From contig CAJNOI010000004.1 of NCBI GenBank assembly GCA_905250115.1, positions 507,253 to 571,252 on the forward strand: a stretch of 64,000 nucleotides of DNA, in the 5' to 3' direction. Position 1 is the first letter of the stretch; the number at the start of each line of letters is the position of its first letter. The notes beneath the pieces are model-generated. The model saw nothing but the letters and a program-made list of their open reading frames with translations, did no database searches and had not been told where the DNA came from. The stretch is from Adineta steineri. Taxonomy: Eukaryota; Rotifera; Eurotatoria; Adinetida; Adinetidae. Both the position numbers and the translations under genes were made by a program. This document shows, piece after piece, positions 34,695 to 45,396 of this stretch.

Positions 34695-37290
34695 ATGCTA
34701 CATAAAACTAGTGCGACTAGTACAACAATAGTACGAAATTTTAAAAGATCTATTTCAGTAAGGAAAAAAATTTAATATAACAATAGAAGTTTATTTTAAT
34801 TTCTATTCTAGCCTGATTATACATTAAGCATTGAACGGAAATCTAAAACAACAAAATTTGAAGTAAGAATTTGTTTTATTTAAATTCTATTCGACTCATT
34901 TTCTACATCAGTTGCTTTCAATCATATTTAAATAGAATATCAAATTAAATCCTTTTTATCAGAAGAATCTACAGAATCTTTCTCTCTCCCTTCTCGTTAG
35001 TTTAAAGCCACCTGTTGTGCATATGTGTTAACAGTCAATTACTAATGTCTATTTAATATGCATAAAATTCACGAGACCATATCAAATTCTTTCTTGATAA
35101 ACAACTGACGGTATTTCTTCAAAATATATCTCATCCTATATAAATGATCGATTTTTTCATTACAAAGAAAAAGAAATCATGCTGCTGAAAGTGTTGCACA
35201 ATCTACACAAGACCTTTTTTGAAGTCATATTATATTTATGAAAAATTAGGTCTTGTCTAGTGTGTGCGTCATATTCGCTGCTTTATACCTCGATCATTTA
35301 TTCTATACAATATAAGATTTTCGTTCTTTCTCTTTCCTCCTTTTTTTTCATTGGAAAACAAACGAAGAGAATGGTTCGTTCATATTCATGTCAGCATATG
35401 TATTTGTCCGATCGGTCAGATAAATCGATGTACTATTTATAAGTTGACTGTAATGAATCAACGCAAAGTGGGAAAAAAACAAGAATTTTATTCGTTTAAC
35501 TAATAAAATATTTTTTCTTTTTTTTTTAGTTTACTAAAAATGTTGGAAATAAAGAAAATGTTATAAAAAGAGTTCAATCAGGTAAGATAAATTCAAGACA
35601 TATTCTCAATAATTTTTGACAAAAAAAAATAGATAAGGAGAGAAGGGAAAAGTGTATGCTTTATGTATATCGAGACAATATTTATCTTTTGATATACTAT
35701 CAAACACTTGTTCATATAAATACTTTTTATTTAACATCATCATATGTAATATCTACTCGTAGAATTTTAATGAAGAGATTTGAAAATTCAAGACAAATTG
35801 GTAGGATAGAAAATTTTTACTTTCTTTCTAAAATCGATACCAACAGAAACTAGTCATTTATGATCTAATCTAATATATATTCTTGGTATTCATTTTAGAA
35901 ATGATATTTACGAAACATTCATCATTTGTATTCAAACAAAAAGAAAATCAAATTAATATTCCATGGTATCAATCACATCGTTTATGGTCAAATATGATGA
36001 ATAAAACTCATGATAAAACATATAAATGTCGTGTTAATTTTCTTGATTCACATCCATCAATAACAACAAAGATGCGAAGTGTCTTATTCGATTGGTTAAT
36101 TGAAGTAAAAATTTTTCGCAAAATAAAAAACAATTCTTATATTTTTTTTCTTTAAAGGTTTCTGAAGTTTATCATCTTCATCGTGAAACTTATCATTTAT
36201 CAATTGCTTATATTGATCAATATTTATGTAAAAAAACGAATTTATCTAAAAATAAATTTCAATTACTTGGCATAACTTCACTTTTTGTTGCTGCAAAACT
36301 TGAAGTAAAAAATACATAATTTTATATTCTCTCTAAATAAATTTTTTTCTAGGAAATTTATCCACCACGTTTATCTGATTTTTCCTATGTTACGGATAAT
36401 ACATGTTCTGAAGATGATATACTCGATATGGAATTAGATTTAATGAATGTAAAAACAAAATCTTTGATTTTTTTTTAATCATATTTTTATATTTAGGTAT
36501 TAAATTGGCATATAAATCCAATAACATCTATAAGTTGGTTATTAATTTATCTTCAATCTGAAATTGAACTTAAAAATATTTTGAATAATAATGATTTATT
36601 AATAAAGAAACAACATTTATTAAATAATGAAATTCTTCAAAGTTCATTATTAACGAATGTACATCGATCAAAAGATTTTCTTCAAATATTTTCATTAGCT
36701 GTTCGAGTAAATTTTCATTTTTTAATTTTTACTTTAAATAATATTATTTTTATTTTAGTTACTTGATTTATGTTCATTAGATATTGAATATAATCAATTT
36801 TCGAAACATGTACTTGCAGCTTCAGCTATTCTTTTGTGTAAAACAAATTGGGCAATTGAAGAAATAACAGGTAAATATAAAGATTTTAACGTTCATCATC
36901 GAAAATATAAATTAATATATTTAGGTTTAACTAACAATGATATTTGTATATGTAAAGAATGGATGAAACCATTTTCTGAAGTACTTAATAATTCTTTATC
37001 AAATTCAACTATTCGATTATCATCTGATGTGCCCGTTGATGAAGTTTATTCAATTCAAATACATAATATATCAATAGATTTACTTGTAAATAATCTTGAA
37101 TTTTTGAATATTTATTTACTTATGTATTTATTCTTAGGAAAATGTTTACAAAAAACGTCCAAAATTTATACCAACAATGATACATAATCGACCTTTTCGA
37201 GATCTCTTAAATCATCTGTCTTGGTTACCAACATTATTAGAAAAACAACAAGATGAAAAACAAATTAATAAAGTTGTTGCTATTATATAA
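34695..37290 (+). CDS. CCNE: G1/S-specific cyclin E
   Basis: Ten exons (34695-34757, 34812-34862, 35530-35581, 35899-36104, 36158-36304, 36353-36448, 36497-36706, 36759-36870, 36925-37085, 37138-37290), 416 residues, all phases agreeing. The N-terminal cyclin box begins with the MRAILLDWL-type motif MRSVLFDWL (114-122) and continues [21 protein letters not shown], the cyclin E signature that recruits and activates Cdk2. [21 protein letters not shown] and [17 protein letters not shown] follow. The C-terminal box is more diverged ([21 protein letters not shown]). The protein should drive entry into S phase. The N-terminus is short, and I see no clear phosphodegron LLTPP. Introns 2 and 3 are much longer than the others. 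Confidence 0.9.
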
Positions 37291-37795
37291 TTTCAATTGA
37301 TTAGAATCAGATATTTTTCATTTGTTTTATGAGATATTCATATGTGTCAGATATTATACATATATAGAGAGAGATTCATAGATAGATATATATATATATA
37401 ATTTTGTTTTCTATGATGATTATTAATTGTTTTATAGATACTTTTCTTTTTTTTGTATAAAAACATAGTTGTTTATATATAATTGTTTTATCTTATGTGT
37501 TTATTGATGATTTCCAAATGAGAAATTTATGTTGAAAAAATAAAGATAATATTGTTATTTGTCTATATTTTGTTTTTATTTTGATATATCTTATAATCAG
37601 ATATTATTTTTATATTGTAAATTTTTTTTTTCTTTATCTTTCATTCAATCGATTGATTATTTAAATGTTTATTATTCTTTTGATAATATAAATATTTAAT
37701 CTTTTCTGTACCCGCGTTCTTTATTTCGGATAAAGATTCAAATTTATTTTTTCTTTAGATCTACAAATCATTTTCCATAGAATTGATCGATTACG
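37291..37795. other. Intergenic spacer, cyclin E to SERINC
   Basis: 505 bp, very AT-rich, with a TA run near 37385-37400. A polypyrimidine tract ending TTCTTTAG at 37751-37758 lies 37 bp before the SERINC start and could be a 5' UTR or trans-splice acceptor. Confidence 0.45.
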
Positions 37796-39485
37796 ATGGG
37801 TTTATGTATCGGATCATTAGGTTCATCCGTTGCATGTTGCTTTGGTAATGCATTTTGTTCACTTTGTTGTGCTGCATGTCCAGCAATGAAAGGTTCAACT
37901 TCATCACGTATTGCTTATGGTCTTATTCTTCTTGTTGGTATAATAACATCATGTATTATGTTAATACCTGGTCTGGAAAATACTTTAGCAAAAATTCCAG
38001 CTTTATGTTCTGGTGGTTCAAAATTAACAGATGTTGTTATGCCTAAAATTCCTTCAATTGATTGTTCAAAAATTGTCGGATTTTTAGCTGTTTATCGTCT
38101 GTCATTTGGAATGACAATTTTCTTTTTTATATTATCATTACTTGTATGTTAAAAAAATCTTTTTTTGAACATATATATATATATATATTTATGAATTTAG
38201 ATGATCAATGTAAAATCATCAAAAGATTTTCGAGCAAAAGTTCAAAATGGTTTTTGGGGATTTAAATTACTAATACTTGCTGGTTTAGTAGTTGCTGCTT
38301 TTTTTATTCCAAACAATGGTTTTGCTCAAACATTTATGGTTATTGGATTAATTGGTGGATTTATGGTATTTTGAATTTTTTATTAGAAATTTGTTTTAAT
38401 CTTTTCTTTTCTTTTCTTTTCTTTTAGTTTATTCTTGTTCAATTACTTTTATCAATTGATTTTGTTCATTCGTAAGTATTATTTCGTTTTCAAAACAAAA
38501 AATAAACCAATTATTTAGATGGAATGAATCATGGATTGATCATGTTGAATCTGGTTCAAAAAAACATGGTTATGGTTTATTATTTTTTACATTTCTTTTT
38601 TATGCATTATCAATAACTGGTATTGTACTTTTTTATGTATATTATGCTCCTGATCGGAATATCTGTCGTTTACATACATTCTTTATATCATTCAATTTAT
38701 GTTTATGTTTCATTTTCTCAATTATATCGATTTTACCACGAGTAAGAGAATATAATGCATCATGTGGTTTACTTCAATCATCATTTGTTAGTCTTTATGT
38801 TGTTTATTATACATGGTTAGTAGAAGTGTATTTATTAGATTTAATAAATATTTATTTATATATATGTATAGGTCAGCAATGAGTAATAATCCAGATGAAC
38901 GATGTAATCCAAGTATTCGTTCATTAATTCATCCAACAAATTCCACAACAACACCAAGTCCTAGTCCAACAAGACAACAAAACTTATTTGATCCAATAAC
39001 AATAATTGGTTTAATCATGTTTGGTATTGCACTTTTTTATTCTGTTTTTACAACATCACGTAATAATCGTGCAAAAAAATTATTTTTAACTTCATCATCA
39101 AATGATTATTCAACAATATTAGATGATACCTCTGTATCCGATGATAGATTATTAGGTGATGATGACGATAAAACTCATCAACAGGTTTATGATGATGAAA
39201 GTCGATCAGTTAGTTATAGTTATTCATTATTTCATTTTATGTTTGTACTTGCTACTTTATATGCAATGATGACATTAACTAAGTAAATAAAATTTATTTT
39301 TATGTTTTATTTTGTAAAATATTTTCTTTTTTTCTAGTTGGTATCAACCAGCAAAAAATTTCAGTACATATAATAATAATTTAGCATCACTTTGGGTTAA
39401 AATTGTATCAAGTTGGATATGTGTCGTTTTATATATTTGGACATGTATTGCACCAGCTTTATTTCCTGATCGAGATTTTTCATAA
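37796..39485 (+). CDS. SERINC: Serine incorporator (SERINC/TDE1 family)
   Basis: Six exons (37796-38143, 38201-38365, 38428-38471, 38519-38815, 38872-39282, 39338-39485), 470 residues. The N-terminus MGLCIGSLGSSVACCFGNAF with the Cys-rich C..CC.AACP segment is the family signature. The body has about ten transmembrane helices, with landmarks WFGFK-like NGFWGFKLLILAG, FIPN, LVQLLLSIDFVHSWNESW and a Cys-rich YYTWSAMSNNPDERCN loop. The C-terminus carries YSYSLFHFMFVLATLYAMMTLTNWYQP. SERINC proteins are multispan endomembrane/plasma-membrane proteins linked to phosphatidylserine and sphingolipid content and lipid scrambling. The acidic Asp-rich loop before the last helices is low-complexity. Intron 2 ends in a (CTTTT)5 polypyrimidine tract. 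Confidence 0.93.
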
Positions 39486-39727
39486 ATATGATGAACAAAT
39501 ATACAAGTATTTTGTATATTAACGCAAATGCCAAAGACAAACTGACATTCTCTTTTTATGTTGTATTTTGTATTTCAACATCAAAAAAAAATTAACATTT
39601 TCTTTTTCTGTTGTATTGTGTGTGTAATTAGTATCTTACTAACTATTTTCAACAAAACAATTTATATATATATATATCTATATATCCCCGATTTCTAATC
39701 TTAATAAATGTATATTTTTTGAAGATA

Positions 39728-42700
39728 ATGCCTCGAGTACCGATTGCAAGTGAAGATGAAAGAAAATTTATTGTAGATGGTATACAGGTAAGAATTATTT
39801 AGACTAATAGAATTAATTATATATATATATATAATAAGAAAGTCATTTCCTATTCCTGTTTATATGCGTCTATTATTTTAGTTCTTAAAATAGAGATGAT
39901 TATCTAGCATGACTCTAAATTACGCAGGAAGTTAATCCTTGCTTTCATCTTGTATAAAATAATGTTTTATTTTTAACTCTATGTCTAAGATAAATCTATT
40001 ATAGAAGTATTGAATCTAAAACTTAGTCCAAAGAAAATCTAAAAGTCATTAAATGTCACTTTCAATGAAGCTATAAACACAATCATTGCTAAATTCTAGG
40101 AGAAAACAGCGGACTTCAAGACTTCATGAGACTTCTAGAGACTTGAAAGATCCCATGAGACTTCATGCATGAAGTCTCTGTTGTTTACGCCTTGACTAAA
40201 CTCTAGTTTATAATGAAAAAGAAAATATTTATAATTGTTGTTTGCAAGTTTTGCCTATTCTTTTTTTAGTCACAGTGCCGAAATGATGGTCGAGATTGTC
40301 GTTCCTATCGTCCATTATTACTTGCTACTGACGTGATAAATACTGCCAATGGATCATGCCTTCTTAAATTAGTAAATTTTATTAAAACATAAAAATATAG
40401 GAGAATAAAAATATTTTCTTAGGGTGGAACGATAGTAATGGTTGGTATTACATTTGAATTTAGTCGTTCAAGTCAAGATAAACCAAATGAAGGTCGAATT
40501 GAAGCAACTGTTGATGGGTAAAATATTTATTTAATTGAATTCTCTAACGATTTTTCCTCTTCATAAATATTTTCCATTGTTTTATCAATCCATTTATCGA
40601 TATTACAAATCATTTTTTGATGAAAACGATGATAAAGCATCTTTTGTGTTTTAAGAATTGATGACCACTTCGAAAAAAGAGAACTTTTCAAAAAAAAATC
40701 AGAAAATTTTTTTTTACCAAAATTTTATTTGTTGCTCTAGTAAAAAATGATTCTTCATCAATTATAACTAATTCAATTAATTTATAAACACACATTAATG
40801 ATTGATTTTTTGATAAATTTTCATACCATTTTGTATTAAATTGTAATGGTAAAAGATTCGGTTTTTTTAATGAAATATTTCTTGTTGGATCTTCATCAAT
40901 TCGATAATCTTTTTTATCTTCAAATCGTTCTGATATATTAATTATTTCATAATCTTTTAAATATTTTCTCTGTTCATCATTAAGTGAAAAATATAATTGA
41001 GAGTTAAGATTCATTTGTGATAGAGATATATTTTTATAATAACTTTGTATTATAATACGTATAGAATTTTCAATATTTTCAATAATTGTTAATGTATATG
41101 GCCAATTATCCCATGAATATTCATCTAAAACAAGATCTATTTTTGATTTAAAACTAAAGAAATCAAAAAATTTTGATTTCTGATCTTTAATATAATATTT
41201 TTTATGTTTCATTTGTATTGATGAGTTTATTGTTGATTGTAATCTTAAAGGAAGTTTTTCATGAATTATTTCTAAACGTTTTTCTTCCGGAATATTATCA
41301 GAAATTGTTATACATGTTGAATAGGTTTGTAAACTTTCTTTAAGTAATTCAATTTCAGTCCATTGTTGACCAGGACGATATTCATCAAGTGTTAAAGGCA
41401 TTGGAATACGATATTCTTTTAATTTCATTTTTAATTTTATATTATATATATATAATGAAAAATAAAATTTATTAAATACGCGCAAATTTTATTATTCTTT
41501 TTTTTTAGAAGTGGTTGTCGATCATTAAGAATGTTTGGTAGACATAGAAGACAATATACAAAACAAATAGCTAGAAGTTTAAATTATATACTGAATAATC
41601 CAAAATGTTTTGATTTAACTCAGTTATGTGTAGTCAAAGGACATCATTGTTGGCTTGTTCATGTGGATATTTCCGTAAGTAGTAATTTCTTTTTTAAGAA
41701 AAATAATAAACACATACAGTACGATACAAAGATGTTTTTCAGAATGAATAGGAACGTCAAATATATACACAGATAAGACTTGGTAAAAAAATATCACAGC
41801 TAATAGTTAATCCTCTCTCTCTCCCCCTTCATGTCAGTTAAAGCTAAATATCTTGCTAGTTCACTGAGATGTGCGTGCAGAAAGATGAATTATACACAGA
41901 TTGAAGTACTGTATATTGACTTAACATTGATTACTGAACGGGGTTTCAAGTGGAAATATTTACATTGCAATTTATCACAATAAATCTATGATAAATAGTA
42001 ATAATTCATGCCTTTAAATATTTGATTTGGTCATTTACGATATTTAATAATTGAAGAAATATAATTCGTTGAAATTTATCTAACGAGGACATCTGTCTAG
42101 ACAATCAAAAGTTTTTGAGACGACACCTACATTATGAAGTACAGTTCACTGACAATAGACAAAATCTGTAATTTTTTACTATTTTTCTTCCTATATCAGG
42201 GCTATTTATAGGAGATACTAGATATATAAGAATACCAATTTTGAACACTACGATTCTTTTTCAATCCCATGCATTAATAGTTTCTGTTAATTCTAAATTA
42301 TTGTTTTAATTTTCAAAGAAAAAATAAAATATCCAGTGTTTGATTGTTTAATTACATTTCTTTGTATATAAATAGGTTCTACGATATGAAGGAAATCTTC
42401 ATGATGCATGTTCATTTGCAATGAAAGCTGCTTTGAGTGAAACAAAGTAAAAATTTGAGAAGTTAACTGAATTAATAATATTTTATTGTAAACCAATTTA
42501 GAGTTCCAGCTTTAAAAGTAAATCATGATGAAGAAACAAATGAAGTTTCAGTTGATGTCTGTGATGATCCATATCAATATGGTGTTCTTGATGTATCAAA
42601 TTTACCTGTACTTATCACTGTTGGACAAGTAAATAAATTCAGACAAAAATCAATTTTGTTATTCATAGAATTATTTTAGATTAATGGTGTTCATACTGTT

Positions 42701-43076
42701 GATACAACAATTAAAGAAGATTCAGTTACTTTAGCAAGGTATAATCTTTCTTTAATATTCTCAATATAATTTGTCTTGTATCTAGAATAACATATGGAAT
42801 AAAACCATCTGGTTCTATTGTGTATATGAATAAAGATGGTGGTGGTAGTCTTGATTTACTTAACATTCGTTCAATGGGAAAAGTATGTTTTATTTATTAA
42901 AAAAATAGATAATAATTTTATTTGATTTTTTTTCTCTTTCTCTATAGATTGCTAGTGATAGTGGTTTACAAATGAATGCATTACTAATGAAAAAAATCCA
43001 ATTAAGTAAAGAAAAGCAAGCTTCATGGGGTCATACTAATGAACGACTTCTTTTTGATGATGATACTTTCGTATGA
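39728..43076 (+). CDS. EXOSC7: Exosome complex component RRP42 (RNase PH-like)
   Basis: Nine exons (39728-39787, 40270-40371, 40423-40517, 41509-41674, 42376-42446, 42502-42628, 42680-42738, 42786-42882, 42948-43076), 301 residues, all phases agreeing. The RNase PH fold is recognisable from IVDGIQSQCRNDGRDCRSYRP at the N-terminus, then GGTIVMVGITFEF, KPNEGRIEATVD, HCWLVHVDISVLRYEGNLHDACSFAMKAAL and DDPYQYG. It belongs to the Rrp42 subunit class of the hexameric ring that channels RNA to the catalytic exosome subunits, and eukaryotic Rrp42 is itself inactive. The third intron (40518-41508) contains a complete PITP-like gene on the opposite strand. The fourth intron (41675-42375) is also long and appears empty. 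Confidence 0.92.
40111..40190. repeat. GAGACTTC repeats with a perfect 22-bp palindrome in EXOSC7 intron 1
   Basis: Several diverged copies of AGACTTCATGAGACTT-type sequence end in a perfect 22-bp palindrome (40157-40178; half-site GAGACTTCATG). It could form a cruciform or be the core of a small inverted-repeat element. No target duplication was identified. Confidence 0.5.
40527..41428 (-). CDS. Phosphatidylinositol transfer protein-like, nested in EXOSC7 intron
   Basis: Two exons (41428-40718, 40667-40527), 283 residues against about 270 for vertebrate PITP-alpha/beta. The N-terminus KLKEYRIPMPLTLDEYRPGQ matches the PITP start (LLKEYRV.LP...DEY..GQ). WPYTLTIIENIE, a DYRIDEDPTRNISLKK segment and YKLIELVII match the lipid-binding fold, and the C-terminal exon has YHRFHQKMICNIDKWID, matching the NFHRQLFCWLDKW region. 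PITPs exchange phosphatidylinositol and phosphatidylcholine between membranes. The sequence is diverged, so lipid specificity is unsure. I chose the ATG at 41428; an upstream in-frame ATG at 41485 adds a non-conserved leader. The gene lies wholly inside an EXOSC7 intron on the opposite strand, with its stop codon only about 10 bp from the host donor site. Confidence 0.85.
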
Positions 43077-43408
43077 AATGTTTCATTTTATATCTAGGAA
43101 TAAATAAATAAACAAACAGACAAAAAGCTTGATTTTTAATTTATTGTAATTTTTATTTTATCATAGAAGATAAATCTATACATAAAGTACGTTTTAAAAT
43201 ACCAGGAAAAGTATACATCAGTGAAGTTATCGGCTGATTCGTACAGACACGTGTTCCATGCAGAATTCAACGAGCTCTATCAAATAATCAAAGTAAACTT
43301 GACTTTGGTCTAAAAGATATTTGAATACACCATGTGATAATGCTCGTTCAACTCTACGTAAAATACATATCGATACGAATCTGCTGATAACTTTACCATC
43401 TATAAATA

Positions 43409-44010
43409 TCAGATTTGATCCAGTGTTTCATCACTCAACATACGTTGAATATAAATACGACACTTTCTTGATTTTAGTTTCGAAGAATAATCATTTAATT
43501 GATAGTTTTCTCTTTGGTTAGAATTAGTCTCTATTGATATTTCACTATTTGAATGTTGGTATAAATCTAATTCAGTATATGATGAATTTGAATTCTTAAT
43601 TATTGTTTTCTTTGTTATTTTTAAAGAAGAAGAAGAAGAAGGTGATGATGATAAACTGGTAGAAATACTTGAATGATTATTTCTTTTAGATTCAATTGAT
43701 GATGACATAGTATTCAATGGTTCAGTTTCATCTTCATTCTGCTGATCATTTGTCACTAAAATGATATTATTCAATCTATGTGAAATAGTTAACAACTAAT
43801 CGATTGTTTACTTTTCGAAATAGTTGATAATGTATTAATAGATTGTTCAATTAAAACTTTTGAAAAATCGATCCGTTTATTAAATGATGTTTGAGTACTT
43901 ATTGTCTTTTGATAAATTATTTTCTTGTTTTTTTCTTCATTATATAAATTTTTATTAACATATTGTAAACGATATTTCTCAAGTTTTTCTTTATTTATTC
44001 GATATACCAT
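43409..44010 (-). CDS. Uncharacterised Ser-rich basic protein
   Basis: Two exons (44010-43812, 43755-43409) joined in phase 1 through a 56-nt intron, 181 residues. The N-terminus (MVYRINKEKLEKYRLQYVNK) is a charged helix. The middle is a Ser-rich low-complexity run, and the C-terminal part is Asn/Ser/Tyr-rich, ending near RKCRIYIQRMLSDETLDQI. No domain, signal peptide or membrane segment is recognised. It converges on EXOSC7 and is divergent from UfSP1, whose start is 101 bp away. An alternative intron using the AG at 43777 would be only 36 nt and would break the frame, which supports the chosen acceptor. Confidence 0.5.
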
Positions 44011-44110
44011 AGAGAAATTCTATATGAATTGAATCATATTTATTAATATGAGATAATAAATTATTTGTCAAAAACGAAAGAATTAGAAAGCGCGATTGAT
44101 AAAATTTTAG

Positions 44111-44847
44111 ATGTTACTTCAAATTGATCAAGTTCTTGATAAAGTCGACGAAACGATCGATACTGTACAAGGTACTTTATCTTTTTATCATTATAAATGT
44201 GATGGACAAGACGATCGAGGTTGGGGTTGTGGATATCGTACATTACAAACGATATGTTCATGGGTAATCAATACTAAAAACGACTGTTCTTCGTCAACAG
44301 TACCTTCTATAACAAAAATTCAAGAAGTACTTGTTGATTTAGAAGATAAACCAGCATCATTTATTAAATCTAATCAATGGATTGGTACATGTGAAGCAGC
44401 AATGGTTCTTAGTCAACTTTATGATGTAAATTTTCTCGTTTTATTTCTTATAAAAGAAAATTATTTTATTTTTTCTAGGTTGATTGTAAAATTCTTCATA
44501 TTTCTAATGGTGATGATATTTTAAATAATCTAAATATAATTTCTAAACATTTTCGTGAATTTGGTTCACCCATAATGATGGGTGGTGATGCTGATGGTGC
44601 TTCAAAATGTATTCTTGCTGTACGATCTAATAAACAACTTTTAATACTTGTAAATATTTGAAAAATTAATATTTTTAAAAAAATTGTCTATTTATTTTTA
44701 ATATAGGATCCGCATTATTCAGGTTTAAATTTTACATCAATTGATCAATTACGTGAATCACCTTATTTAAAATGGTATAATGTACCAAATGATTTTGTAT
44801 CAAGTTCTTTTTATAACTTATGTTTACCTCAATTAAAAAAAATATAA
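44111..44847 (+). CDS. UFSP1: Ufm1-specific protease 1 (peptidase C78)
   Basis: Three exons (44111-44425, 44479-44649, 44707-44847), all phase 0, 208 residues. The catalytic Cys40 lies in DDRGWGCGYRTLQ, the C78 signature. A glycine-rich GSPIMMGGDADGASK follows, and the catalytic Asp163/His165 pair of DPHYSG opens exon 3. UfSP proteases mature the Ufm1 precursor and remove Ufm1 from targets, many of them at the ER and ribosome. Length and motif order match UfSP1; the larger UfSP2 has an extra N-terminal domain that is absent here. The ATG directly abuts an acceptor-like TTTTAG (44105-44110), so an upstream coding exon or a trans-splice site is possible. Confidence 0.9.
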
Positions 44848-45254
44848 AAATCTATTGAATAAAATCATTATATAATGGTTATTTAACGATGTCGATTCTA
44901 CTTCTTGACTCCTATTAAAACAAAATATATACAAACATCTGTTGATGTCATTTATACATATATATATATAGATGGTTTGAGATGAATGTATATGCGTAAT
45001 TTTATTGAATATATATATATATAGAAATATCTGGGTTAACTACTTTCTTGTTTATATAGAACAGAAAAATAAAATAAAAGGCAAAACGAAGAGGATAATA
45101 TACACGCCACTGTATTAGTCTTTATATGTATCTCTATTAGAATATCAAATAGACATTTCTTCTTTTAACATCTCTTGTAGTGAAATAATATTATTCGAGG
45201 GCATTTTATTTCTGATTCTTATCTATTTAGTCTTTTTTCCCGTTACTTTTACTT

Positions 45255-45396
45255 ATGAAATTTCTAAGAGAACTTGTATATCATGCATCATATTTTGTTG
45301 AACAAGCAAATGATACATTATCTTTGCCCAAATCTACTACGAAATATCATCATCATTATTACAAACTATTCAAGAAAAATGATAAAAATAATTCTA
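45255..45396 (+). CDS. Putative 5' coding exon, possibly of the DEPTOR-like gene
   Basis: Starts with ATG and ends at a strong GTAAGT donor, 142 nt, phase 1. It encodes 47 residues (MKFLRELVYHASYFVEQAND..., then a His/Lys/Asn-rich stretch). The next acceptor on this strand that accepts phase 1 and continues a real gene is at 52413-52414, giving ...KNDKNNST-LTDHSKF. That link would imply a 7-kb first intron, far longer than others here. It may equally be a separate small gene or a chance frame. Confidence 0.35.

Noticed and set aside
35260-35503. Open frames within the second intron of cyclin E
   Set aside because: Two overlapping low-complexity frames with no splice logic; the intron is simply longer than its neighbours.
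43777-43811. Alternative 36-nt intron in the Ser-rich orphan gene
   Set aside because: Shorter than any intron here, and it gives an immediate stop; the 56-nt intron keeps the frame.
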